A stretch of DNA of 64,000 nt, from contig NC_084713.1 in NCBI RefSeq assembly GCF_033807575.1, positions 22,543,389 to 22,607,388 of the forward strand, written 5' to 3'. The notes beneath the pieces are model-generated. The model had not been told where the DNA came from. It did not search any database and saw nothing but the letters and a program-made list of their open reading frames with translations. The DNA is from Cydia pomonella. Lineage: Eukaryota; Arthropoda; Insecta; Lepidoptera; Tortricidae. This document shows, piece after piece, positions 45,801 to 56,410 of the stretch. A program made the position numbers and the translations under genes. Position 1 is the first letter of the stretch, and each line of letters begins with the position of its first letter.

Positions 45801-46444
45801 TTTAGATCATGGTTTCAGATATGGATATAACGCTCGCATTACCAGTGCAAGCGAGGTCTTCGAATACGTATCTTTGTTTCGGATCGCAGTGTCACAAGTT
45901 AAGCTGGTTTGAGAGCGTTTAGTCGCCTACCTTAGACGCACCAATAGAGATCAGACAGCTATTCTGTTAGAATTCTGTATTAGTTCATAATGAATCTTAT
46001 TCCGTGCTCAATAGAGTAGTAATTCAATAAACGCTACCTATGCGGCCTAACCATTTTTTCATAGTGGCACGCGCCTTTGCGGTTTTTAAACAATAGATAA
46101 GACGATAATCCGTAGAAGCTCACGGAGGAAAATAGAAACTATACTAGGACGAATGGTTACTTGTGGTAAATTGGTATTAGAGAATGTTATTAGGACATGA
46201 AGTAATTATAGTAAATAATATAAGGATATAATATATTAGAACAAATAAATTAAGAGTCACAGGAATCTTGCCGCCGCCATACAATCGAGTTTACGCACTC
46301 ATTAAAAAAAAACATTAAATTTGATATGAAAAGTTAAGAAATGTAACAATAAAATTATAATTGTAACAAGTACCTACAAAGAAATTAGAGCAAGTAGATG
46401 TGTTTCATACAAACGTGATTTGTAATTTGAAAATATATGGAGAA
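45801..46444. other. Unassigned AT-rich stretch
   Basis: No recognised coding or mobile sequence. Confidence 0.5.
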
Positions 46445-46770
46445 AAAGCTTCCAAGTGCGAGTCGGACTCGCAGAGGAAGGGTTCCGTACCATTATCTAT
46501 AAAAACGGTCACCCATCCAAGTACTGACCCCGCCCGACGTTGCTTAACTTCGGTGATTGGATGAGAACCTCGAGATTGGAAAGAAATATTTATTTTATTA
46601 TGTTTTTAGTATTTGTTGTTATAGCGGCAACAGAAATACATAAGCTGTAGAAATTTCAACTAGCTAACTATCACGGTTCATGAGATACAGCCTAGTGACA
46701 GACGGAAGGACGGACGGACAGCGGAGTCTCAGTAATAGGGTCCCGTTTGACCCTTTGGGTAAGGAACCCT
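46445..46770 (+). mobile_element. P1-type repeat containing a 5S rRNA fragment
   Basis: AAGCTTCCAAGTGCGAGTCG, GGAAGGGTTCCGTACCATTA, then antisense 5S sequence, then TTGTTGTTATAGCGGCAACA, GACAGACGG and GGTAAGGAACCCT. In the copy at 13,061 the same place holds ordinary P1 sequence instead. Confidence 0.8.
46506..46569 (-). rRNA. 5S rRNA fragment (pseudogene), about 64 nt
   Basis: The minus strand reads GGTTCTCATCCAATCACCGA then AGTTAAGCAACGTCGGGCGG and GTACTTGGATGGGTGACCG, which is the central part of animal 5S rRNA (roughly nt 31-93), covering most of the internal control region. Both 5S ends are missing, so it cannot make a normal 5S RNA. Confidence 0.85.
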
Positions 46771-46794
46771 ATTAATAACTATTAACCCTAAAAA

Positions 46795-47350
46795 TTATTT
46801 ATTTACACAACAACAGATATATACAGAGGTATTACTATTAATATCCAGCTTAAATCTAAAATAGGCCCTTGAGGCATTGAACTAAGGACGCTGCTGGCAT
46901 TTCCTCGTTGTATCGCAATAGTGATACCTATGTTGCGACTGCAACTTAATATTATATAAAAAACAATGCAGTAGCTAAACGCAGCTGTCGGGCTCGGCTA
47001 TTATTCGGAGGCTTTTTAAAAGCACCAATAGGAGCGCTCCACATAATCTGTATCGCGGCCAATTGGAAGCATTTAAATCTAAACCTTTTGTACTGATCAA
47101 GTCAAATATTGCAAATCACTCTTGCATCATCCTCCATACTTTCAACACCTATTTTCTACATTGAACCGTTTTGACAAGAACCCTTGTAAACCAGTACCCC
47201 TTTGGAAGATTATACTTCACTTCATTATAAATCGAAGTTTTATTTAAGTCGTCGAGATCCTGACCTGCACGGCGGCTACACCTACGTCGTGCGAGGAAGC
47301 TACCAACTCTTCGGTGACCAGTTACGTCAACCAGGGAGAAAATATTTATT
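46795..47350 (-). pseudogene. Two partial LINE C-terminus/tail copies
   Basis: 46,797-46,935 (AAATAGGCCCTTGAGGCATT; GCTGCTGGCATTTCCTCGTT) and 47,215-47,350 (GTGCGAGGAAGCTACCAACT; CTTCGGTGACCAG) both match pieces of the copy at 47,700-48,020. Between them nothing is recognised. Confidence 0.55.
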
Positions 47351-47699
47351 TCCCGAATAACAAGTACAATTATTTGCCCGAACTTTAAATAAATTATTAA
47401 AGGATATATAACAATAAGAAAAATGTCTTACCGCTCTTAAAATGTAGATCAAGTCAGTAAGGCACGTTCTTAATGTGTATTCCGATCAGCGTTGGCGCTT
47501 GCTCTAAGTACTTAGTTCTTCGTACACTTCTGAACTAGGTTAAGTGAGATCAATTTGCTAGCTACTGGTCTATTACAGGCTTTATGGGGTATTTTAAATA
47601 TTCAAACAGTTCATGAACCGTTCGGGTTATATTTGTAGTTATACTTTTTCAAACGTCAATGGGAAAGTAATTAAATGTAGGGCACAATAAAAATAAATT
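47351..47699. other. Unassigned
   Basis: AT-rich, nothing recognised. Confidence 0.4.
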
Positions 47700-48020
47700 A
47701 ACTTATCTATTAAATAAAACTAAAAACTAATACTAAATAAAATTAAGATATGTCTAAAAAATTTGGCCCCTTTGGCATGGTGCCGAGGATGCTGGCAGCA
47801 TTTCCCCGCTGTATTGCGGTGCGAGAAAGCTGCCAGCTCTTCGGTCACCTGTGAAGTCGACCAGCCTTTTAGATAATTCTTTAAAAAGTTGTAGAGCATT
47901 AGGACCCCACGGGCCAAGGGCCCCAGGGACCGCTGTACTTTTGTATTTTAAGCTTTTCGGCCCCTTTAGCCGCGGCACCCGCACTGTTACAGGTTCCGGT
48001 GAGGTGGGAAGGGGCGAGTG
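47700..48020 (-). pseudogene. LINE ORF C-terminus and tail
   Basis: The minus frame reads VPRLKGPKSLKYKSTAVPGA, LGPWGPNALQLFKELSKRLV and DFTGDRRAGSFLAPQYSGEM, ending at a stop at 47,754. LGPWG, FKELSKRL, TGD and RAGSFLAQR-type motifs are a known conserved C-terminal pattern in insect LINE proteins. The end is frameshifted and the 5' part is missing. Confidence 0.65.
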
Positions 48021-48105
48021 TGTCTACACAGGTTGCGTCCCAAGTTTTGGAAATGAGAAAGTAGAATCTATATAGAAATTATAATTACAGCAAAATTTTC
48101 TAAGT

Positions 48106-48240
48106 CTAACGGCCTCCTAGCTTTGTCGGTAGTGACCCTGCCTTCAAAGCAGGAGGTCCCGGGTTCTAATCCTGGTAAGGACATATATGTGTTAATCACA
48201 GATATGTGTGTCTGAGTTATTGATATTTTCTATGTATAAC
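48106..48240 (+). mobile_element. S1 SINE, 5' half
   Basis: GTCGGTAGTGACCCTGCCTT, box B TCCCGGGTTCTAATCCTGG, GTGTGTCTGAGTTATTGATA; cut off after TTTTCTATGTATAA. Confidence 0.7.
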
Positions 48241-48290
48241 GATATTCTTACCATCAGGCGGGCCGTATGCTTGCTTGCCACTGACTTAGT
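48241..48290 (+). mobile_element. F-family 3' end fragment
   Basis: TACCATCAGGCGGGCCGTAT and GCTTGCCACTGACTTAGTAT, directly abutting the foldback element. Confidence 0.65.
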
Positions 48291-49879
48291 ATATATGTTA
48301 CTGTAAAAGCCCGAAGGACGGTAAAACCTAGGATATACCGGTAAGACCTAGGTTTTACCGATGCCGATCGGTAAAAGCCCGAAATGAGAAATAATTATTG
48401 TTCACTTCGGGCTTTTACCGACATGGATTTGGTAAATCCTAGGTCTTACCACGGCGACCGGTAAAGGTTGAATCAGGCACTGGTTCTTGTCATTATTAGA
48501 TGAAAATCTTGTATCAGTGTAAGGGGCATTACATGTAGCGCCATTTACAGTGATGCTTCGTATTGTTTCGGCTATTTTACTAGTCATGTAGATCTTCGTC
48601 TTTCGGTTTTGCTGAAGGTGAGAGTGAACTCTACTCACTGCAAATTCGAACGCCGTGAGCAGTTAGTGAAGAAGTCCTGGGAGCAGAGTAATGTACAGTG
48701 TGTCACATACCCTCTGTAAGCAATATGCCCAGTTGGATCGATTTTTTTTGGAAAATACTGTAGCTAGCCGCTGTAATGGGTAATAGCAATACTACGGCCT
48801 CACTATACTCCATACTTCATATTGCCAGTCCTTTGACTCGCACCAAAAATCCGACGAAATAGGGAGCGGTGAGAATGACGAGGAGCATGACGAGCGGCAT
48901 GATGAGTAGCGCGGCCTCACTACGTCTCTGCCTAATTCCCTCGCTACTTCCCATGCCGTTCAAACGAAACCCAACTGTCTGTGTCGCACTAATATGGTTT
49001 TCCATCTCTCTCACTCTTGTGATAGAGGGAGATTACTGCGCGAACGATTGGCATCTTGGCTAGGCACCCAGGTTTAGGTAAAATATACAGTAAAAACAAA
49101 TTAGGTAGCTATTAATGGTTCTCGCCTGTGGATACGCTTTCAATCAAAATTTTTTTTTAAGTAAAAATCCTTTTGTGGAGCGTGGGTCATGGTAATGGTC
49201 CGTAAGGGAGATACATTAGCCTGTCTGTTCCGTGGTATGTTGATACTCCCCTGTCGTGCTAGTCGACCCGCTCCTGGTTGATAAGGAATGTCTTTAGGGG
49301 CAGCGCCGTGGGCAGCTGATGTGGATGCAAAAGAAGGCCTCTACGTCCCTAGGTACTATTGGTATGGCTGGTCGGAACGGAACAAAGGTACCGCGCCGCT
49401 AATGGGTTTTTGAATCGGAACCTTACAACCCTATACCCAGGGTGCAAGACGGAACTTAAATACGTCCTTCTCTACATATTACACGTTTAGTAAAACTATG
49501 TATTTTATTGCGTAGTTAAGAAAAAGAAACACTTGACCGACCCGCCCGGCTCATGTCCGCACAGGTCCGTACCCTAAAACGATCGGAAGCAGAGTCAGAC
49601 GGCAGTAGTGCGCCAGCGCCAGCGTACTCTGAACGTTCCGCGCGATCAAAACTGCTGACGTTGTTGCTACGCTGTGTACACTGTGTACGAGTACAGTCGC
49701 GCATAATACAGATTTATTTATTTATTTAAATCTAAATTAGTTCTAATTTACGATTAACCTATCCCTACTTTGATTAGAGTAACGTGCATCGTTACACTGT
49801 TTATTGCTGTCCCGCTTCCACTCACCTGCCTGACAATATATTAGACTCGTATTTCATAGAAAGTACCTTCTGTTTATAT

Positions 49880-49976
49880 TCTGAGGGCCTACCGCGAATC
49901 ACGTTCGATGTGTTGCCTCTCTGTCGCACTTGCCAATTCGTACGTAACTGTGACAGGGAGGCAACTCATCGGACAA
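49880..49976. mobile_element. MITE inserted in the left foldback arm
   Basis: GATGTGTTGCCTCTCTGTCG pairs with GTGACAGGGAGGCAACTCAT around a TTGCCAATTCGTACGTAAC centre. The right arm lacks it at the matching place (about 50,560). Confidence 0.6.
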
Positions 49977-50037
49977 GAAGTCGCTCTCTCTGGAGTACGA
50001 GAGATAGGACCGGGAGAACACGAAGTGTCATCATTCA

Positions 50038-50515
50038 TGCTGTTGTCTCCCAGAATAACTGCCCTGCGTTACCCTGACTTAGTTTAGCTTCCAGCTCCCA
50101 GGGTGGAGTGCCTGCCAGAGCACATGCCGCCGCGAAAGACACCGTATGGTATGCCCTTATTATGCGCAAGGCCACCACCCTCTGCGGACGCCTTAGGAGA
50201 GGCTTGGCTTTAGGCAAGAGCCTGTCTGCCCAAATTACTGCCCTGTATAAGGCCATGCTCCGAACAACGCCCGCGTCCAGGCGCCGACAAGGGGCTTTTG
50301 GCCCACCCACGTTTGGTAATAGCCGGCTAAGGACTGAGGCAGCACCCACGATTCGGGGCGCTACCCTGAGGAAATGCTGTTCAAATTTCCACCTCCGGTC
50401 AAGAACAAGACCCAGGTACTTACAGGCCCAGTCATACCATATATTCCACAGCAGGGGGGTGTCCTCCCTGTCCCATCTTCTGTACTCCAGAGAGAGCCGC
50501 CGCGGCTTGTTGTTG
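50038..50515 (-). pseudogene. R1-like LINE ORF2 fragment
   Basis: The minus frame is open over about 155 codons: SLEYRRWDREDTPLLWNIWY, KYLGLVLDRRWKFEQHF, ALYRAVIWADRL, LLRRPQRVVALRIIRAY, TVSFAAACALAGTPPWELEA. These are C-terminal motifs of R1-clade reverse transcriptases. After WELEA the sequence diverges and stops. A short piece of the same region (CTCTCTCTGGAGTAC) appears in opposite orientation at about 49,990, in the left arm. Confidence 0.75.
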
Positions 50516-50952
50516 TAAAATTGTAACTAAACCTCCACCCACCACTAGAACATTAACAGTCAGCACTATGACTATTTTTATGAAATACGAGTGTCAAATA
50601 TATTATCAGCGGGAGCGGGACAGCAATAAACAGTGTAACGATGCACGTTATTCTAATCAGAGTAAGATTAGATTATACTGTGCGCGACTGTACAATCGCA
50701 AGAGTAGTCTCAGCGTAGCAACAACGTTAGCAGCGATCGCGCGGTACGTTTAGAGTACTCTGGCACTGATGCACTGCTGCCTCTAGGGTACGGACCTGTG
50801 CGGTCGCGTTCATGAGCTTCGCGCCGCGACATCACACGCGACGCGTCGGACGGGACAAGTTCTCCTTTTCTTACAGAATAAAATGCTAGGTATAAAAGTA
50901 AACAGTTTAGCACAACCTTTAATATGTAGAAAAGGACGTATTTAAGTTTCGT

Positions 50953-52117
50953 ATAAACTTAAAACTATGTTAATTAGGTACTAAGAGAAAAAAAAAATAA
51001 AGAACTTATAACTAAAAACTATGATGTGTGGAGAGTAGGGGCGCAGGTTGCAATACTTCTACTTCACTCTCCCAATTGCCACCCCCACCCAAAACTTTAT
51101 AACGGGCCGTCGAGGCGCTCGGCCAACACCTTGAGAAGACTGTTGCTGCTGCCGTGCACCCGTCTCAGCATGGAGGCGATTGTTTTCCGCCTAATGGCAA
51201 AAAAGTCATCTACTTGCACTTCAGCGAACATGCCGGATGCGCTGCAGTGCTTCGGCAGCCGCAACAGTATCCTCAAGATGTTATTATATTGAACGCGCAA
51301 TGCGTTATAGGCTCGTTGTGTAAACTTCACCCACAGGCTGCACGTGTAGGAAGTCCGACAGTAAGCTCTAAAGAGCGTCAATTTAACTGATGTATTACAC
51401 CGTGCGTACCTGCGGACAAGCATATTGCCTCTCACTGCCGTCGCTCTTCTCTCCCTTTCCAGATCCAGATCGTCATTCAATTCAGTTGTAAGCATATGCC
51501 CCAGATACTGAAATCGATTTACAACTTTTAGAGGTAAGCCACACAACATGATCCTCGGCTCCGTAGACGGGTTATAGTTACGAGCTTTGAATATAGCAAG
51601 CTGACTTTTGGCCGTGTTGTATTTTAGACCATAGGCGTATTCCTCAAAAATATTGATGAGCTGTCGTACCGCGTCAGCCGAAGGCCCCAGCAACGCCATG
51701 TCGTCAGCGTAACTTATATTTATATTATTAAAAGACACATCACCTAAATGGCAACCGACATGTGCCCTGCTGAGTGCCTCGATCAACTCGTTTACGTAGA
51801 GGTTGAAAAGGAGAGGGGATGTTAGCCCTCCCTGTCTTGCCCCACATTGTAGTTTGTACTCGTCAGACACCTCTACCGCCCATCTCACTCGGTTGACCTG
51901 GCTGTTGTACCAATGTTTAAGCAACGCGACATATTCAATGGAACCTCCCGTTTTTGTAAGCTTGTACCATAGCTTATCGTACACAACCAGGTCAAACGCC
52001 TTTGACAAGTCCAGAAAGCACGCATAGATCAGCGTGTTCCTGACCTTGTAGTACCAGACAACTTGCTTAAGACACATAATCGCACTTTCGGTCGACAGCA
52101 GTCTTACAGAATAGAGC
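50953..52117 (-). CDS. 5'-truncated LINE with intact partial reverse-transcriptase frame
   Basis: The frame runs from the insertion edge to a stop at 51,097; counting from the Met at 52,077 it has 326 residues, with 14 further in-frame codons upstream. Residues 21-29 FLDLSKAFD, 79-96 GARQGGLTSPLLFNLYVN, 123-126 YADD (catalytic pair) and 191-197 YLGHMLT are reverse-transcriptase motifs A to D and beyond. The endonuclease and the N-terminal RT part are missing, so it cannot move by itself. It resembles the CR1/Jockey group but I cannot place it more finely. A tail of about 140 bp with a T-rich tract follows. The matching left arm has about 21 bp (49,430-49,450) that are missing around the insertion. 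Confidence 0.8.
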
Positions 52118-53090
52118 TGTAAGATTCCGGTTCAAATAACCCTTTGGCGGGGCGGTTCCTTTGTTTCGACCGGCCATACCAATAGTTCCTAGGGACGCAG
52201 AGGCCTCCTTTCGCATCCACATCAGCTGTCCACGGCGCTACTCCTAAAGACCAGTAGCGGCCCTCGGTACGACCAACTAGCATGACAGGGGAGTACCAAC
52301 ATACCACGGAACCAGACAGGCTTATTTCTCTTCCTTACGAACCACTACTATGACCCACGCTCGGCAAAAGGTTTTTTACTTAAAATGATTTAATTGAAAT
52401 CGTCTGGGTGTCATTTGATCACCCAGCCATAGTCGCTTCAACAAGCAAGAACTATTAATAGATACCTAATTTGTTTTTACTGTAAACTATACCTAAACCT
52501 TGGTACCTAGTCAAGATGCCAATCGTTCGCGATACGATAATCTCTGCATTATGCAATGCAGTTTAGTCATCTGGAAAGCGAAGCACATACGGAACGCGTT
52601 TCTGTTACTCATTACAGCGGCTAGCTACAGCCCGAAAATTCCCACCAACTGGGCATATTGCTTACAGAGGGTATGTGACACTCTGTACATTACTCTGCTC
52701 TCAGGACTTCTACATCCCTGCTCACGGCGTTCGGATTCGCAGTGAGTAGAGTTCACTCTCACCTTCAGCAAAACCGAAAGACCTATTTCTACATGAGTAG
52801 TAAAATAGACGAAACAATACGAAGCATCACTCTAAATGGCGCTACATGTAACGCCCCTTACACTGATACAAGATTTTCATCTAATAATGTCAAGAACCAG
52901 TGCCTGACTCAACCTTTACCGGTCGCCGTGGTAAGACCTAGGATTTACCAAATCCATGTCGGTAAAAGCCCGAAGTGAACAATAATTATTTCAAATTTCG
53001 GGCTTTTACCGATCGGCATCGGTAAAACCTAGGTCTTACCGGTATAGCCTAGGTTTTACCGTACTTCGGGCTTTTACAGTAACATATATA

Positions 53091-53276
53091 ATATACAAAC
53101 ACCGTGTTTTTATTGATTTCCATTAATTTCAAGGGTGCATCCTGAGCTTAAATTAAGTAACTTTCTCAAAGACACCGGCATTCAAATTAACTCCATTTCG
53201 GAGATAATCAATAATTTATTTTTATCTTATAAGACCCTTACGAGCGTATACACTTGCCTTAGGACCTAGTTACATA
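53091..53276. other. Unassigned spacer
   Basis: Nothing recognised. Confidence 0.4.
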
Positions 53277-53416
53277 CCCCCTTATTCATAAACGTGTACT
53301 AAAGTTACGATGCCGCTGATCATCGTTTGTCCCATTCCGACGTATCGGTATGATGGAAAGGGACAAACGATGATCAGCGGCATCGTAACTTTAGTACACG
53401 TTTATGAATAAGGGGG
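53277..53416. mobile_element. Perfect 57-bp palindromic mini-element
   Basis: 53,277-53,333 (CCCCCTTATTCATAAACGTG...) is the exact complement of 53,360-53,416, with a 26-base loop. ATA flanks both sides. Size and design are like the split palindrome at 17,459. A transcript would fold into a 57-bp perfect hairpin. Confidence 0.85.
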
Positions 53417-53756
53417 ATAGTGTTTAGTACGTATACATTTACTACTAAACGTATGTTCTATCTCGGACGATTGATGTTCGAAATGACATTGATATGTTTG
53501 GTACGCTATATGCAAAATTTTATTACTTTGTATAGCTTCATATACATATATATATGTCTGAGTTAGGTATAACTCAATATCAAATCAAGGTATATTCAGT
53601 GTAAATGGGGATGGAGTTAGCTCTTCGATAAATATTTTCCAAAACTAGGTTAAGTGTATTCAATTGAATGGAGTGGTTGTTTCCGGGTTAATACGAGAGG
53701 CTCCGGGGGCTTCAGTAACCGCTTCATTTACATTCCATGGATCGGCTTTTAAGACG

Positions 53757-54290
53757 GCGCATTGTAAATTTAGGCGTCAGGTATCCTGATTTATCTGAGC
53801 AGTTACAAAACTCATGAATGTATTGTTTGGTGAACTGGTTATTCATGGCATCGTTTTAATTTCTGGAGTTGCCGTTTGACGATTGGTTAACTTTTATAGC
53901 AAAGAAAATCGTATGAGATGCTTCTTTTTAAACAAACATTTTCGTTGTACAGGAAAATGGGACCAATTTTTAGACAATAAAGTTTCTTTAAACCGAATTC
54001 AAAGCTTTAAGAAAATTTAAAGCTTTGAATTCGGTTTAAAGAAACTTTGTTGTCTGCAGATGAGTCTACACACACCTGTGATTTTTCGATTAATTCTTGT
54101 TTTTGTTTTACTTTAAACGGTAAAACCCGTTTTGCCTCATACGACCATTAGATTTTATTGTTTAACGATGCGTTAACTTAATCTGTATTTTAAGCGATCA
54201 ATAGTGTCGACGTCTTTTACAGTCATAGCAATGTGCCAAAGAGAATTTCCAAAAACTGCAAAGTTCCCATGATTGTTCTCGTTATTTTTT
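53757..54290. repeat. Dispersed repeat, copy 2 (partner at 28,790), with internal palindrome
   Basis: It is collinear with 28,790-29,290 but carries an extra 84-bp palindrome at 53,972-54,055 between GGGACCAATTTTT and GCAGATGAGTCTAC. The arms are 38 bp (AGACAATAAAGTTTCTTTAA...) with one mismatch and an 8-base centre. Confidence 0.7.
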
Positions 54291-54604
54291 CACCTCATTT
54301 ATTGCCAAACCTCTTATAATTAATTTCCATTTCTATGAAAAAGAATAAGAAACCATTTATTGCCACACAAAATACAATGTTTAACTTAAAAAAAAATAGG
54401 CATGCGCGGCAAACGGAACGGACTCAGCATACGCTGCGTCAGCCATTTCATTACAAATTGACTGCGCAGCGCTGATTTTCAGTCCGTCCCCTTCACTGAA
54501 CCACATTGATATGACATGCGGGTTAATGGATTTTTTGTTTTATTACCAGAGATAGCTTGTGTATACAATTATAGTACAAAAAAAATTTTTTTTTAGTACT
54601 AGTG
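54291..54604. other. Unassigned
   Basis: AT-rich with a somewhat GC-richer patch near 54,400-54,500; nothing recognised. Confidence 0.4.
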
Positions 54605-54716
54605 AATATTTAATATTTTAATTTGGTATATTTAATATTTTAATTTGGTATATTTAATATTTTAATTTGGTATATTTAATATTTTAATTTGGTATATTTA
54701 ATATTTTAATTTGGTA
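54605..54716. repeat. Tandem repeat, 22-bp unit, five copies
   Basis: The unit TATTTAATATTTTAATTTGG plus TA is repeated with no visible mismatch, so it is recent. Confidence 0.95.
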
Positions 54717-54731
54717 TGACACTTAAAATAG

Positions 54732-54830
54732 TTTTTTTTTTATACTACGTCGGTGGCAAACAAGCATACGGCCTGCCTGATGGTAAGCAGTATCCGTAGC
54801 CTATGTACGCCTGCAACTCCAATAGACTGT
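54732..54830 (-). mobile_element. F-family 3' end fragment
   Basis: TATACTACGTCGGTGGCAAA, CAAGCATACGGCCTGCCTGA and TATGTACGCCTGCAACTCCA. Confidence 0.75.
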
Positions 54831-54865
54831 AGATGCCAATGAACGACGTTTAATGTTAAATGAAA

Positions 54866-55257
54866 CAGTCGTCAGCAGTAGAAAACATTGAAAATCCTTT
54901 CTAATAATAATCCTTCTTTCTAAGTACAAACTGTCATGGGAATTGTCTCATCAAAGTTTCCAGAGATGTTGAGAATGTTCTCGAACTTGCATATTGCTAG
55001 TCCGCCAAGTAATTACTTATGACCGGTGAAGGAATTTCATATCTATGCCACTTCGTATCTACAGTCGTCAGCAGTAGAAAACATTGAAAATCCTTTCTAA
55101 TAATAATCCTTCTTTCTAAGTAGAAACTGTCATGGGAATTGTCTCATCAAAGTTTCCAGAGATGTTGAGAATGTTCTCGAACTTGCATATTGCTAGTCCG
55201 CCAAGTAATTACTTATGACCGGTGAAGGAATTCCATTTCTATGCCACTTCGTATATT
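54866..55257. repeat. Recent tandem duplication of 196 bp
   Basis: CAGTCGTCAGCAGTAGAAAA starts at 54,866 and 55,062. The two units differ at only a few positions (for example AAGTACAAAC versus AAGTAGAAAC). No frame is kept and no mobile ends are seen. Confidence 0.9.
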
Positions 55258-55287
55258 GTCTCTGACAATCATATAACCTTCGCCTGC

Positions 55288-55407
55288 GGTGGCAGCATGG
55301 TTCCATTTTTATCACTTGTCACTATACCCGTCAAGTTCACGCTTACATACTTGTTAGTACGTGACAGCCATGGTGACAAATGATAAAAAGCCGACCATCT
55401 TAGCCCT
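55288..55407. mobile_element. MITE (GGTGGCAGCATGGTTG type), copy 2
   Basis: GGTGGCAGCATGGTTCCATT, TTTTTATCACTTGTCACTAT and GTGACAGCCATGGTGACAAA match copy 1 at 27,751 in order and size. Confidence 0.75.
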
Positions 55408-55614
55408 ACTGGTTTTTCGGGGATAAAAAGCTAGTGATCAATTAAGTGTTATCGATTGCTATTTCTAAATCATAATAAAAGATGTGACATCCTTGGAGCA
55501 AATAATATTAATTAAGAGTTTTATTTACTTTATTAATTTATCTATTTTCAAAACTTTCCGGTTTATTCTTTTTTTTTTTAATTCTTATAGCAACTGCACA
55601 TAGATAGGGACCGT
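55408..55614. other. Unassigned
   Basis: AT-rich, nothing recognised. Confidence 0.4.
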
Positions 55615-55800
55615 GCGCGTTGGAGGGTCTGCCATCTTGTGGCCTGAATCGGAACCATAAACATGTATATTTACACGTCACGTGTTTTCTTGTGCATAGT
55701 AGGTTCTGCCATCTTGTGGGCTACATCGGAACAATAAACACCACATTTACGCCTCGCGTCTACAATCTGACGGCTCCTGTGCTGCCTCCTACAGTTCATG
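55615..55800. repeat. Imperfect direct repeat of about 80 bp
   Basis: GGGTCTGCCATCTTGTGGCC (55,624) and GGTTCTGCCATCTTGTGGGC (55,703) are each followed by ATCGGAAC(C/A)ATAAACA and a TTTACRCSTCRCGT stretch. Confidence 0.6.
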
Positions 55801-55877
55801 CACGCTCCCTAAAATGGAAGTCATTCAATTTATTTGTGTTATGAGCACAGATATTTGTTCCCGAGTCATGGATGATT

Positions 55878-56335
55878 TCTATTTTTTTTTAATGTTAGAT
55901 GAGGCAAACGAGCTGACGGATCACCTGATGGTAAGCGATTACCGCCGCCTATGGACACCGGCAACACCAGAGGGGTTGTAAGTGCGTTACCGGCCTTTAA
56001 GATATTATAATAGGGACATTCTTACACAAATTGACTAAGTCCCATGGTAAGCTCAAGTAGGCTTGTGTAGTGGGTACTCGGACAGCGATGTATATAATAT
56101 ACAAATACTTAAATATATAGAAAACATCCATGACTCAGGAACAAATATCTGTGCTCATCAGACAAATAAATGCCCTTACCGGGATTCGAACCCAGGACCA
56201 CCGGCTTTATAGTCCAGGGTCACTACCCACTAGGCCAGACTGGTCGTCTTTAAGATGGGAGTACGCTCTTTTCTTAAAGGTTTGAAGATCGTATCGGTCC
56301 GGAAATACCGCAGGCGACAGTTCATTCAACAGTAT
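55878..56335 (-). mobile_element. J-type LINE tail, itself split by an S1 SINE
   Basis: AGGCAAACGAGCTGACGGAT, CACCTGATGGTAAGCGATTA, GGCAACACCAGAGGGGTTGT and, after the inserted SINE, AGTACGCTCTTTTCTTAAAG and GGAAATACCGCAGGCGACAG. Related fragments are at 59,437 and 61,010. Confidence 0.65.
56004..56247 (-). mobile_element. S1 SINE with CTTTAAGAT target duplication
   Basis: Complete from tail (AATAGGGACATTCTTACACA) to head (CACTAGGCCAGACTGGTCGT). CTTTAAGAT lies at 55,995-56,003 and 56,248-56,256. Confidence 0.85.
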
Positions 56336-56410
56336 TTAAGTATTTGTTTATTACTATATATATATCGTTGTCTGAGTACCCACAACACAAGCCTTCTTGA
56401 CCTTTCCGTG

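Larger units (their letters stand above)
48291..53090. mobile_element. 4.8-kb foldback element with arms of about 1.5 kb
   Basis: ATATATGTTACTGTAAAAGC at 48,291 is the complement of the sequence ending at 53,090. The left arm (48,291 to about 50,028) pairs with 50,450-50,952 plus 52,118-53,090, allowing for indels. The outer 190 bp of each arm is itself built of short palindromes (CGGTAAAACCTAGG / CCTAGGTTTTACCG; CGGTAAAAGCCCGAA / TTCGGGCTTTTACCG). The inner part carries an R1-like LINE fragment. I found no transposase, so it is non-autonomous. Arms differ by scattered substitutions and by private insertions: a MITE near 49,880 (left) and a LINE at 50,953 (right). Confidence 0.8.

Noticed and set aside
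46445..46770. Functional 5S rRNA gene
   Set aside because: Only about the central half is present, in antisense inside a P1 repeat, with both ends missing.
48402..48638. 78-codon frame also present at 52,742-52,978, apparently a conserved small protein
   Set aside because: It lies in the two arms of one foldback element, so similarity comes from duplication; seven residue changes in 78 with few silent ones show no protein constraint.
54605..54716. Regular 22-bp direct repeats, briefly considered as a CRISPR array
   Set aside because: Units are head-to-tail without spacers and the DNA is eukaryotic.
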